64,000 bases of DNA from Dryocosmus kuriphilus (lineage: Eukaryota; Arthropoda; Insecta; Hymenoptera; Cynipidae): contig CM076196.1 of assembly GCA_038277395.1 (NCBI GenBank), forward strand, positions 27,297,935 through 27,361,934, given 5' to 3'. The position numbers and the translations under genes are program-made. The notes beneath the pieces were generated by a model, which was not told the DNA's origin, made no database searches, and saw only the letters and a list, made by a program, of their open reading frames with translations. Shown here in pieces: positions 52,418-63,430 of this stretch. Within the stretch, counting starts at the first letter, position 1, and each line of letters opens with the position of its first letter.

Positions 52418-54105
52418 GGAAAAAATAAATACTGAATATACAAATTAGCGGGATAAAACTGAGAAAAATAAAAATTGACGAATTATAAAATTTCCGAAAT
52501 TTAAAATGACAAAGTTTTTAATTATAGAAAATAAAAATCTCGAATTATGCAAATAACGAATTTAAAAATAGCCGACATTAAAACTTACCTAATTCAAAAA
52601 TTTGCGATTTATAATATTAACAAATTATAAAATTAAAGAATTATTAATTTCCCTCAAATTCTTAAATTTCCGAAATTTAAACTTGACGAAATTTAAAATT
52701 GTCGTGATTCAAAATTGTCAATACGTAAAACTGAGGAAAGCTAATATTGAATTAAAAAATAAAATACTGAATTATTTATTAATTAATTGTAAAGGGACCA
52801 ATCCAAGATACCAAAAAATGAATACCGAATACACAAATTGACGAAGAAGAAAATTGCCGAAAATAACAAATGATGAATAATAAAATTTCCGAATTTAAAA
52901 ATAAAGACAAAATTTCTAATTATCGGAAATAAAAAACCCGAATTATGCAAATAACAAACTTAAAAATATCCGAAATTAAAATGAAGCTAATTATAAAATT
53001 TGCCAATTATAATATTAGCGAATTATAAAATTAACGAATTATATATTTTGCCCGCATTCTTACACTTCCGAAATTTACAATTTTCGAAACTCAAAATTTT
53101 CGATATTTAAAATTGACGATAACAAGTATTAAATTAAAAAATATTTAATTATTTATTAATTAATTATAAAGTAAATAATATTAATTATTGAATATTAATT
53201 AATAGCTATAAAATAATATAACAGGCCTGCGAGGTTTATAATAAGGTTTATCCATCAATTATGTGAGGCTTTCAAGGGGGTGGAGGGGGGTCCTAACATT
53301 CCAAAAATAATCCTTACTTAATTTATGGAATTTTTTGGAGTTTCCCATAAAAAAATCTTTTTTGAAAAATTTGGAATTTTTTGTTTTACAATTAAAAAAT
53401 AAATAATTAAATTTTCTGTTTTTTAATTCAATATTTATTATCGGTAATTTTAAATATCGACAATTTTGAATTTCGACAATTTTAAATTTCGGTAGTTTTA
53501 AATTTCGGGAATTTAAGAGTTTGGGGGAAATTAATAATTTTTTAATTTTATAGCTCGCAAAATTTATAATTCAGTAAATTTTAATTACGAATATTTTTAA
53601 ATTCGTTATATGTATAATTCGAGTTTTTTTTCGACAATTAACATTTTTTTCGTCATTTCAAATTTCGGAAATTATATATAATTCACAAATTTTTATTTTC
53701 GACAATTTTCTTTTTCGTTAATTTTTGTAGTCGACATTTATTTTTTCCTTATTTTTTATTAGTCCCATAGTTAAATATTTTATTTTTTAATTTAATATTT
53801 ATTTTCGTCAGCTTTAAACATCAACAATCTTGAATTTCGACAATTTTAAATTTCGGCAATTTTAAATTTCGGGAATTTAAGAATTTGAGGGAATAAATAA
53901 TTTGTTAATTTTACAATTAGCTAATATTACAATTCGCAAATTTTATAATTCGGTAAATTTTAATTAAAAATATTTTTAAATTCATTATTTGCATAATTCA
54001 AGAATTTTATTTGTCGATAATTAAACATTTTTATCGTTATTTTAAATTTCGGACCTTTTATAATTCTTCAATTTTTATTTTCGATAATTTTCTTTTTCGT
54101 TAATT
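52418..54105. repeat. Four-copy inverted structure (two forward, two reverse units of about 400 bp)
   Basis: Forward units at about 52418-52800 and 52811-53220 share AATTATGCAAATAACRAA, TTAAATTTCCGAAATTTA-like phrases and a terminal TGAATTATTTATTAATTAAT. Reverse units at about 53375-53760 and 53765-54105 are their reverse complements. The 150-base centre (53221-53375) is more GC-rich and unrelated. The right end abuts the LINE array. The whole could fold as a 1.7 kb imperfect hairpin. Confidence 0.75.
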
Positions 54106-54139
54106 TTTATACATTCTCCACCGGAGAGAAATAAGGCAA

Positions 54140-55097
54140 AAGGAAAGTCGATCTAGAGAATTTGGAAAATCTCATTAAAGGATTTAGAGAGGAAACGAAC
54201 CGAAGTTTAAATGCCATGCAAAAGAGAGGGGATGAGGTCTGGGAGGAAATGAGAAATGTTAGAGAAAAGTGGGAAGAATAGGATCTGGTGTGGCGGCAAG
54301 AAAAAGATAAGGTTTGGAAACAGTTGGAGGATATCGGGAAAAAGCAAAGAATGAGTGAGAAAAAGAGAAAATTTGAAATGGAAAAGTTGGAAGAAAGAGT
54401 GAGAGATCTAGAATGTAAGTCTGAGGACAGAAAGAAAGTGGATGAAGGGGTAAGAGAAGGAGAGAAAATAAAAGAATTGAATGAGAATTTTATCCTAGAA
54501 AATGTGAGAATGAAATCAAGATTGAGAGAATTAGAAAGGAAAATGTAAATAGAAGAGGAGACGAAACGTAGTAGAAATATAGTGATTAGAGGAATAAAAG
54601 TGGATACTGAATCACGAAGAGAAGAAGTGGAAAGGTTGTTAGGGGAAATTGGGACAAAAGTGCATGTGAAAGAGGTAAATAGAGTAGGAAGGAAGAATGA
54701 AGGTAAATCGAGTGTATTTATAGTGAAAGTGAGAAGTAACGAAGAAAAAGTTGATATTTTGAGAAAAAAGAAAGCTATAAAGGGGAGGGAAGAAAGGATA
54801 GAGGAGCGTATGACGGGGAATGAAAAAATAAGAAAGTGGATGATGAAATAGACGGCATGGAGTGAAAGAGTGAAAGGGAACACGGTATGGATAGAGAAAG
54901 ACAGGATGTGGGTAAACGGTAATGTGTGGACATGGGCTGAAGAGAAAGAAAAATTGTGTGAAGTGTATAGGGAGGATACATGGCGACGAGGGGAAGAAAA
55001 AAAGACTAGTGGTAGAAGGGAGGAGATAATGCAAACAGTAGAGGGTGAAAGGAAAGAAGGAGGAGAAGGCGCAGCGACGGGGTTTCCACAAAAATAG
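54140..55097 (+). pseudogene. LINE unit 1 ORF1
   Basis: Coiled-coil front (NLIKGFREETNRSLNAMQKR, DKVWKQLEDIGKKQRMSEK, LEERVRDLECKSEDRKKVD) broken by stops at about 54280 and 54546. Then an RRM-like domain (RSRNIVIRGIKVDTES, VKEVNRVGRKNEGKSSVFIV) and a C-terminal domain after another stop (TAWSERVKGNTVWIEKDRMW, VNGNVWTWAEEKEKL). RNA-binding ORF1 type. Ends TGFPQK at 55097. Confidence 0.75.
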
Positions 55098-55147
55098 GGA
55101 GGGGGCGTAAAAAAGAAAGAAGGGAGAAGGAAAGGAAAAAAAAAGAA

Positions 55148-55903
55148 ATGAGAGTAGCGTTTTGGAATGTATCAGGGCTAATGTATAAAGATGAAGGGTT
55201 CTTTGAAGAGGTGAAGAAATGGGATATAGTGATGCTGAGTGAAACCTGGGTAGATAAGAAAGATTGGAGGAGGGTGAAGAGGAAGTTACCCAAGGGATAT
55301 ATATGGAAGATGCAAGAGGCAAAGAAAGAGAAGGTAAAGGGAAGAAAGAAAGGAGGTATGCTGTCAGGAGTAAGGAATGAATTGGTAGATAAAGAGAGAA
55401 TGGAAATGGGATTTGAGGAAACAGATGGAGTAATTACGAGAATGTTGAAGACAGGAAGAAGAAAGGTGCGGATAGTTTGCATCTACAGGAGAAGGGGAGA
55501 AGAAGGTTGGAGTGTGATCAGGAAAAGGGTGCCGAAAAAGGATGGTGAATTGTTTTTAATAGGGGGCGATTCAAATGCTTGGACAGGGGAACAGGGAGAG
55601 GAAATATGGGATGAAGAGAGTGAGACTTTCAGGAGAAAATCGAAACATAAACATGTGAACCAGGAGGTTCGGGGTCTGCTGGAAATTCTGGGAGAAACAG
55701 GATGGTTCATTTGTAACGGGAACTCCGAAGGGGATGAGGAAGGAGAGACTACATTTGCAGGAAAAGGGGAAAAAGTAATAGACTACATTCTGGCAGAGGA
55801 AAGGATAAGTAGGCTGTTGGAAAGAATGGAAGTAGGGAACGAAATAGGGTCAAAACACTTCCCGGTAATTGCAACGTTGAAATGTTGGAATGGGAGAAGA
55901 TAG
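55148..55903 (+). pseudogene. LINE unit 1 ORF2: endonuclease, 251 codons open
   Basis: The most complete endonuclease in the window. MRVAFWNVSGLMYKDEG (Asn block), VMLSETWVDKKDW (catalytic Glu), VRIVCIYRRRGEEGW, LFLIGGDSNAWTGEQGEE (GDxN), WFICNGNSEGDEEGETTF, VIDYILAEERI and SKHFPVIATL. The last replaces the usual SDHxP, so a catalytic/metal position is altered, as in the related LINE (SEHFP). This domain nicks target DNA to prime reverse transcription. The ORF closes at 55903 by frameshift before the reverse transcriptase. Confidence 0.8.
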
Positions 55904-57145
55904 GGAAGGAAGAAGCAAAGATGGGCAAGTGGGGAGTTGATAAAATAAGAGAATATACGGAAAGAATGGAAGAAGAGAATAATATGATTGAAGAGGAGGA
56001 AGGCGTGGATGCGATGTTGTGTAAGATAAAGCAAAGGGTAGAGAAGATGGTGAAGAAATTAGACCAAGTGAGGAGGAAAGAAGGAAGAAAAGAGGATGGT
56101 GGGAAGTGAAATGTATAAAGAGTAAAGAACGTATGAAGTTATCGTTAAAGAATTGGAGAGGAGGAAAGGTAGACAGAAAGAAATATAATAAAAGGAAAAG
56201 GGAACACGAGAAATTACTAGATGTGAAAAGACAGGAGGAGAAGGTGAGGTACATGGAGGAGGTAGAGAAAGCAATAAAGGAAGGAAGAGAATGGGAGGTG
56301 ATCAGTAGAGGGAGGTGTGGATGGAAAGGAATCAATGAAGAGATAAGTATGGATGAATGGACGGTATACTTCAAGAAATTTCTAGGAGGCGTGGATAGCA
56401 AAGTAAGGGGGAAAGCAGAAAGAGCAATGTGGGACGAATGGAAGGGGGAATGAGGTGACCAAAGAGGAGGTGAATCAAGCAGTTGAGAAGTTAAAAAGAA
56501 ACATGGCGATAGGAGAGGCTGGGATGGAGAATGAAGCGTTGAAATTTGGAGGAAGAAGGATTAGAGAAGAGATCTGGGAAGTAAGTAGTAGAATATGGAG
56601 AGGGGAAGGCTGGCCCAAGGAGTGGTTTGGTAGTTCCGTTATTAAAGAGAGATAGGGGTAGAAAAGTGGAAGATTATAGAGGAATTACTCTCATGCCAGT
56701 AACGTATAAAATTTACGCGCAGGTGCTTAGGAAGAGTTTAGAAGAACAGATAGAAGAGAAAGGAAGTATTCCACACAATCAAACAGGATTCAGGAAGGGG
56801 ATGGGAATAGTGGATAACATTTTCGTTCTGAATTATCTAATGAACAGTAACCTGGGACAGAAGAAAGGAAAGCTAGTTGCACTCTTCGTAGATTTTAAGG
56901 CAGCTTTCGACTCGGTGAATAGTAAAGTTTTATGGAAGGCAATGGAAGAAAGGAGGGTCGGCGAAGAGTTGATTGAGAGGACAAAAGAGGTCTTTACGGA
57001 GACGAAGATAAGGATGAGGATCGGGGAACAGAAAGGGGAGGAGCTTTAGACAGGAAGGGGTCTTAGGTAAGATTACCCGCTAAGTCCATTGTTATTTAGC
57101 ATAATGTTAGCAGACCTAGAAGAGAAAATGGAAAAGAATGGTAAA
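55882..57145 (+). pseudogene. LINE unit 1 ORF2: linker and truncated reverse transcriptase
   Basis: Frames 55882-56109, 56106-56453, 56455-56655 and 56627-57049 together give the linker (VDKIREYTERMEEENNMIEE) and the reverse transcriptase from VEDYRGITLMPVTYKIYAQV through FRKGMGIVDNIFVLNYLMN and motif A (ALFVDFKAAFDSVNSK). A stop follows EQKGEEL, motif B is damaged (RGLR, stop, DYPLSPLLFSIM), and the frame ends at the junction after KMEKNGKG. No YADD. Confidence 0.75.
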
Positions 57146-57179
57146 GGAAAAAGAGAAGGTTTGAAAACAGTTGGAGGAT

Positions 57180-57934
57180 ATCGGGAAAAAACAAAGAGTG
57201 TGTGAGAAAGAGAGAAGTTGATATGGAAAAGTTGGAAAAGTGAGAAATCTAGAATGTAAGTCTGAGGACAGAAAGAACGTGGATGAAGGGGTAACAGAAG
57301 TAGAGAAACAAAAGAATTGAATGAGAATGTTATCCTAGAAAATGTGAGAATGAAATCAAGATTGCAAGAATCAGAAAGGAAAATGCAAATAGAAGAGAAG
57401 ACGAACCGTAGTAGAAATATAGTGATTAGAGGAATAAAAGTGGATACTGAATCAGGAAGAGAAGAAGTGGAAAGGTTGTTAGGGGAAATTGGGACAAAAG
57501 TGCATGTCGAAGAGGAAAATGGAGTCGGAAGAAAGAATAAAGGTCAATCGAGTGTATATATAGTGAAGGTGAGAAGTGAAGAAGAAAAAGATGATATTTT
57601 GAGAAGAAATAGAGCTCTATAGGGGAGGAAAGAAAGGATAGAGGAGGATATAACGTGGAATGAAAGAAGAATGTGGATGATGAAACAGAGAGCATGGAGT
57701 GAAAGAACGAAAGGGAAAACAGTATGGATAGGGAAAGACAGGATGTGGGTAAACGGTAATGTGTGGATATGGGCTGAAGAGAAAGAAAAATTGTGTGAAG
57801 TGTATATGGAAGGTACATGGCGACGAGGGGAAGTAACAAAGACTAGTGGTAGAAGGGAGGAGATAATGGAAACAGTAGAGGGTGAAAGAAAAGAAGAAGG
57901 AGAAGGCAGAGCGACGGGGTTTCCACAAAAATAG
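57180..57934 (+). pseudogene. LINE unit 2 ORF1
   Basis: Lacks the first coiled-coil residues because the unit junction cuts there. 57317-57622 reads the coiled-coil end and RRM-like domain (NVILENVRMKSRLQESERKM, RSRNIVIRGIKVDTESGREE); 57671-57934 gives the C-terminal domain (RAWSERTKGKTVWIGKDRMW ... TGFPQK). Confidence 0.7.
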
Positions 57935-57981
57935 GGAGGGGACCTAAAAGAGAAAGAAGGGAGAAAGGTAGGAAACAAGAA

Positions 57982-59968
57982 ATGAGAGTAGCGTTTTGGA
58001 ATGTATCAGGGCTAATGAATAAAGATGAAGGATTCTGGAAAGAGGTGAAGAAATGGGATGTAGTGATGTTGAGTGAAACCTGGGTAGATGAGAAGGATTG
58101 GAGGAGGGTGAAGGGGAAGCTACCCAAGGGATATATAGGGAAGATGCAAGAGGCAAAGAAATAGAAGGTAAAGGGAAGAAAGAAAGGGGGCATGCTGTCA
58201 GGAGTAAGGAATGAATTGGTAGATAGAGAATGGAAATGGGATTTGAAGAAACAGATGGAGTAATTACGAGAATGTTGAAGATAGGGAGAAGAAAGGTGCG
58301 GATAGTTTGCATCTACAGGAGAAGGGGAGAAGAAGGTTGGAGTGTGATTAGGAAAAGGGTGCCGAAAAAGGATGATGAATTGGTTTTAATAGGGGGCGAT
58401 TCAATTGCTCGGACAAGGGAACAGGGAGGGGAAATATGGGATGAAGAGAGTGAGACTTTGAGGAGAAAATCGAAACATAAACAGGTCAACCAGGAGGGTC
58501 GGGGTCTGCTGGAAATTCTGGGAGAAACAAGATGGTTCATTTGTAACGGGAACTCGGAAGGGGATGAGGAAGGAGAGCTTACATTTGCAGGAAAAGGGGA
58601 AACAGTAATAGACTACATTCTGGCAGAAGAAAGGATAAGTAGGCTGTTGGAAAGAATGGAAGTAGGGAACGAAATAGGGTCAAAACACTTCCCGGTAATT
58701 GCAACGTTGAAATGTTGGAATGGGAGAAGATAGGGAAGGAAGAAGCAAAGATGGGCAAGTGGAGAGTTGATAAAATAAGAGAATATACGGAAAGAATGGA
58801 AGAAGAGAATAATATGATTGAAGAGGGGGAAGGCGTGGATGCGATGTTGTTTAAGATAAAGGAAAGGGTAGAGAAGATAGTGAAGAAATTAGACCAAGTG
58901 AGGAGGAAAGAAGGAAGAAAAGAGGATGGTGGGACGTGGAACGTATAGAGAGTACAGAACGTATGAAATTATCGTTGAAGGTTTGGAGAAGAGGAGAGAT
59001 AGACAGAAAGGAATATAATAAAAGAAAAAGGGAACACGAGAAATTATTATATGTGAAAAGATAGGAGAAGATGAGGTACAGGAGGTAGAGAAATCAATAA
59101 AGGAAGGAAGAGAATGGGAGGTGATCAGTAGAGAGAGGTGTGGATGGAAAGGAATCAATGAAGAGATAAGTATGGATGAATGGACGGTATACTTCAAGAA
59201 ATTTCTAGGAGGCGTGGATAGCAAAGTCAGGGGGAAAGCAGAAAGAGCAATGTGGGAGGAATGGAAGGGGGAATGAGGTGACCAAAGAAGAGGTGAATGA
59301 AGCAGTTGAGAAGTTAAAAAGAAACATGGCGACAGGAGAGGCTGGGATGGAGAATGAAGCGTTGAAATTTGGAGGAAGAAGAATTAGAGAAGAGACCTGG
59401 GAAGTAAGTAGTAGAATATGGAGAGGGGAAGGCTGGCCCAAGGAGTGGTTTGGTAGTTCCGTTATTAAAGAGAGGTAGGGGTAGAAAAGTGGAAGATTAT
59501 AGAGGAATTACTCTCATGCCAGTAACGTATAAAATTTACGCGCAGGTGCTTAGGAAGAGTTTAGAAGAACAGATAGAAGAGAAAGGAAGTATTCCACACA
59601 ATCAAACAGGATTCAGGAAGGGGATGGGAATAGTGGATAACATTTTCGTTCTGAATTATCTAATGAACAGGAACCTGGGACAGAAGAAAGGAAAGCTAGT
59701 TGCACTCTTCGTAGATTTTAAGGCAGCTTTCGACTCGGTGAATAGTAAAGTTTTATGGAAGGCAATGGAAGAAAGGAGAGTCGACAAAGAGTTGATTGAG
59801 AGGACAAAAGAGGTCTTTACGGAGGCGAAGATAAGGGTGAGGATCGGGGAACAGAAAGGGGAGGAGCTTTAGACAGGAAGGGGTCTTAGGTAAGGGTACC
59901 CGCTAAGTCCATTGTTATTTAGCATAATGTTAGCAGACCTAGAAGAGAAAATGGAAAAGAATGGTAAA
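57982..59968 (+). pseudogene. LINE unit 2 ORF2: endonuclease and truncated reverse transcriptase
   Basis: Endonuclease in two frames (57982-58164, stop after MQEAKK; 58230-58733, with a damaged GDxN, read GGDSIARTREQG). Then linker frames and 59450-59872 with VEDYRGITLMPVTYKIYAQV, GFRKGMGIVDNIFVLNYLMN and ALFVDFKAAFDSVNSK. It carries the same stop after GEEL as unit 1, evidence that units 1 and 2 were copied from one another. Confidence 0.7.
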
Positions 59969-59999
59969 GGAAAAAGAGAAGGTTTGAAAACAGTTGGAG

Positions 60000-60407
60000 G
60001 ATATCGGGAAAAAACAAAGACTGTGTGAGAAAGAGAGAAGTTGATATGGAAAAGTTGGAAAAGTGAGAAATCTAGAATGTAAGTCTGAGGACAGAAAGAA
60101 CGTGGATGAAGGGGTAACAGAAGTAGAGAAACAAAAGAATTGAATGAGAATGTTATCCTAGAAAATGTGAGAATGAAATCAAGATTGCGAGAATCAGAAA
60201 GGAAAATGCAAATAGAACAGAAGACGAAACGTAGTAGAAATATAGTGATTAGAGGAATAAAAGTGGATACTGAATCAGGAAGAGAAGAAGTGGAAAGGTT
60301 GTTAGGGGAAATTGGGACAAAAGTAGAAGGGAGGAGATAATGGAAACAGTAGAGGGTGAAAGAAAAGAAGAAGGAGAAGGCGGAGCGACGGGGTTTCCAC
60401 AAAAATA
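60000..60407 (+). pseudogene. LINE unit 3 ORF1 with about 350-base internal deletion
   Basis: Reads NVILENVRMKSRLRESERKM and RNIVIRGIKVDTESGREEVE, then GTKVEGRREEIMETVEGERK. Compared with unit 2, bases equivalent to about 57500-57849 are missing, removing the second half of the RRM-like domain and the C-terminal domain. Confidence 0.7.
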
Positions 60408-60455
60408 GGGAGGGGACCTAAAAGAGAAAGAAGGGAGAAAGGTAGGAAACAAGAA

Positions 60456-61200
60456 ATGAAAGTAGCGTTTTGGAATGTATCAGGGCTAATGAATAAAGAT
60501 GAAGGATTCTGGAAAGAGGTGAAGAAATGGGATGTAGTGATGTTGAGTGAAACCTGGATAGATGAGAAGGATTGGAGGAGGGTGAAGGGGAAGCTACCCA
60601 AGGGATATATAGGGAAGATGCAAGAGGCAAAGAAATAGAAGGCAAAGGGAAGAAAGAAAGGGGGCATGCTGTCAGGAGTAAGGAATGAATTGGTAGATAA
60701 AGAGAGAATGGAAATGAGATTTGAGGAAACAGATGGAGTAATTACGAGAATGTTGAAGATAGGGAGAAGAAAGGTGCGGATAGTTTACATCTACAGGAGA
60801 TGGGGAGAAGAAGGTTGGAGTGTGATTAGGAAAAGGGTGCCGAAAAAGGATGATGAATTGGTTTTGATAGGAGGCGATCTGAATGCTTGGACAGGGGAAC
60901 AGGAAGGGGAAATATGGGATGAAGAGAGTGAGACTTTCAGGAGAAAATCGAAACATAAACAGGTGGACCAGGAGGGTAGGTCTCTTCTGGAAATTTTGGG
61001 AGAAACAGGATGATTCATTTGTACTAGCAACTTGGAGGGGGATGAGGATAGAGAGATTACATTTGCAGGAAAAGGGGAAACAGAAATAGACTACATTCTG
61101 GCAGAGGACAGGATTAGGAGGCTGTTGGAAAGTATGGAAGTAGGGAACGAAATAGGGTCAGAACACCTCCCGGTAATTGCAACGTTGAAATGTTGGAATG
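60456..61200 (+). pseudogene. LINE unit 3 ORF2: endonuclease
   Basis: 60456-60638 (MKVAFWNVSGLMNKDEGFWK, VVMLSETWIDEKDWRRV, stop after MQEAKK, as in unit 2) and 60666-61013 (LVLIGGDLNAWTGEQEGEIW, then stop in place of the Trp of the WFICNGN block). The C-terminal part follows in another frame with SEHLPVIATLK. Inactive. Confidence 0.7.
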
Positions 61201-61847
61201 GGAGAAGATAGGGAAGGAAGAAGCAAAGATGGGCAAGTGGAGAGTTGATAAAATAAGAGAATATACGGAAAGAATGGAAGAAGAGAATAATATGATTGAA
61301 GAGGGGGCAGGCGTGGATGCGATGTTGTGTAAGATAAAGGAAAGGGTAGAGAAGATAGTGAAGAAATTAGACCAAGTGAGGAGGAAAGAAGGAAGAAAAG
61401 AGGATGGTGGGACGTGGAACGTATAGAGAGTACAGAACGTATGAAATTATCGTTAAAGGTTTAGAGAAGAGGAGAGATAGACAGAAAGGAATATAATAAA
61501 AGAAAAAGGGAACACGAGAAATTATTAGATGTGAAAAGATAGGAGAAGATGAGGTACAGGAGGTAGAGAAATCAATAAAGGAAGGAAGAGAATGGGAGGT
61601 GATCAGTAGAGAGAGGTGTGGATGGAAAGGAATCAATGAAGAGATAAATATGGATGAATGGACGGTATACTTCAAGAAATTTCTAGGAGGCGTGGATAGC
61701 AAAGTGAGGGGGAAAGGCAGAAAGAGCAATGTGGGAGGAATGGAAGGGGGAATGAGGTGGCCAGAGAGGAGGTGAATCAAGCAGTTGAGAAGTTAAAAAG
61801 AAACATGGCGACAGGAGAGGCTGGGATGGAGAATGAAGCGTTGAAAT

Positions 61848-62636
61848 TTGGAGGAAGAAGGATTAGAGAAAAGATCTGGGAAGTATGTAGTAGAGTATGG
61901 AGAGGGGAAGGCTGGCCCAAGGAGTGGTTTGGTAGTTCCGTTATTAAAGAGAGGTAGGGGTAGAAAAGTGGAAGATTATAGAGGAATTATTCTCATGCCA
62001 GTAACGTATAAAATTTACGCGCAGGTGCTTAGGAAGAGATTAGAAGAACAGATAGAAGAGAAAGGAAGTACTCCACACAATCAAACAGGATTCAGGAAGG
62101 GGATGGGAACAGTGGATAACATTTTCGTTCTGAATTATCTAGTGAACAGGAACCTGGGACAGAAAAAAGGAAAGCTAGTTGCACTCTTCGTAGATTTTAA
62201 GGCAGTTTTCGACTCGGTGTATAGGAAAGTTTTGTTGACGGCAATGAAAGAAAGGGAGGTCGACGAGGAGCTGATTGAGAGGATAAAAGGGGTCTTCACG
62301 GAGACGAAGACAAGGGTGAGGATCGGGGAACAGAAAGAGGAGGAGTTTTGGACAGGGAGGGGTCTCAGGCAAGGGTGCCCGCTAAGTCCATTGTTATTTA
62401 GCATAATGTTAGCAGACCTAGAAGAGAAAATGGAAAATAATGGTAAAGGAGGTACAGTTCTAGGAAATAAAAGAATATACTCACTAGCGTACGCGGACGA
62501 TGTGGTCCTTCTAGCAGAGAATGAAAATGGAATGAGCTTGCTGATGAAAAGATTCGAAGAGTATGGGAGAGAGAAAGACTTGACAATTAATGTGACGAAG
62601 ACAAAAATAGTATGTGTCAGAAAGAGAAAAAATTAA
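61848..62636 (+). pseudogene. LINE unit 3 ORF2: reverse transcriptase core with YADD
   Basis: 262-codon frame. Reverse-transcriptase blocks in order: VEDYRGIILMPVTYKIYAQV, GFRKGMGTVDNIFVLNYLVN, motif A ALFVDFKAVFDSV, GEQKEEEFWTGRGLRQG with motif B GCPLSPLLFSIMLADLEEKM, and motif C LAYADDVVLLAENENGMS. All catalytic aspartates are present, unlike units 1 and 2. A stop follows VRKRKN at 62636, cutting off the thumb and C-terminal region. Confidence 0.85.
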
Positions 62637-62639
62637 GTA

Positions 62640-63412
62640 AAGTATGGATGGAAGATAAATGGAAAAATGGTGGAAATGGTAGAGGAATTTTTTTATTTAG
62701 GGTTTTGGTTCGGAGCGGGTGGTGGAAAGAAGATTCAAAGAAGACTGGAAGATGAGATTATGGCTGTTTGACTCGCTGGTATAGTCAGTGATGTGCTATG
62801 GAGTGGAGATATGGGGTTGGAAGGAATACAAGAAGGTAGAAAACATGCAAGAAAGATTTCTAAGATGGGTTATGGGAGTAAGCTGAAACTGCCCAGGTTA
62901 TATGTTGAGAGAAGAAACAGGGAGAGAGAAGAAACAGGGAGAGAGAAGAAACAGGGATAGAGAAATTGGTCATAAGGCAGAGAAAAAGGGTTTGGAATTT
63001 CGAAGAGAAACTTAAGAGTGGTAAGGGTAGCAAAATAGCACAAGTATGCCGACAGTAATTAATAAATAGAGAGAGGAGAGGTAACACGGGACATTCAAAA
63101 TGGGAGGAAGAGAGATGGCGAGTTAGGAGGGAATGGAGAATGTGTGACTAGGGGAGGGTGTGGCAGGAAATTGAAGGGGAAATGAATAAGAAGCAGGAAG
63201 AGAAGAGGTGGGAAAAGATTATGGAGTCAAAATATAATAAATGGTATAAATTCTTCAAGATGGAAGGCGAAGAGGAAGAGGGAAAGAGCATGGTAGATAA
63301 AGTTAGGTGGATACTGAGCGGTTGTGGACAAGGGGAAAACTGGGTGAAGAGCTTAGAAAAGAAAAGGGAAGAGAGGATGTATGGGGTAGGAGAGAACCAA
63401 AATCGAAATTGA
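62640..63412 (+). pseudogene. LINE unit 3 ORF2 C-terminal remains and 3' end
   Basis: Frameshifted. Recognisable fragments include MCYGVEIWGWKEYKKVENMQ (after frame correction), KRWEKIMESKYNKWYKFFKM and SMVDKVRWILSGCGQGENW. The zinc knuckle seen in the related LINE (CRICG region) is missing, removed by a deletion between KMEGE and EEEGK. A short GAGAGAAGAAACAGG tandem repeat lies at 62909-62958. The frame ends at 63412. Confidence 0.65.
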
Positions 63413-63430
63413 AATATGTACAAGGAAAAT

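Larger units (their letters stand above)
54109..63430 (+). mobile_element. Tandem head-to-tail array of three LINE units
   Basis: Unit 1 about 54109-57145, unit 2 57146-59968, unit 3 59969-63430. Units 1 and 2 each run ORF1, endonuclease and the first half of reverse transcriptase, then jump from KMEKNGKG directly into the ORF1 of the next unit. The two junctions are identical in sequence (GGTAAAGGAAAAAGAGAAGG at about 57140 and 59963; period 2,823 bases). Only unit 3 has the YADD box and a 3' end. Related to, but clearly diverged from, the LINE at 15.8-21.2 kb. Frameshifts in every unit. Confidence 0.9.

Noticed and set aside
54107..63087. Minus-strand ORFs rich in Ser, Phe and Leu (up to 258 codons)
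   Set aside because: Antisense shadows of the plus-strand LINE array.
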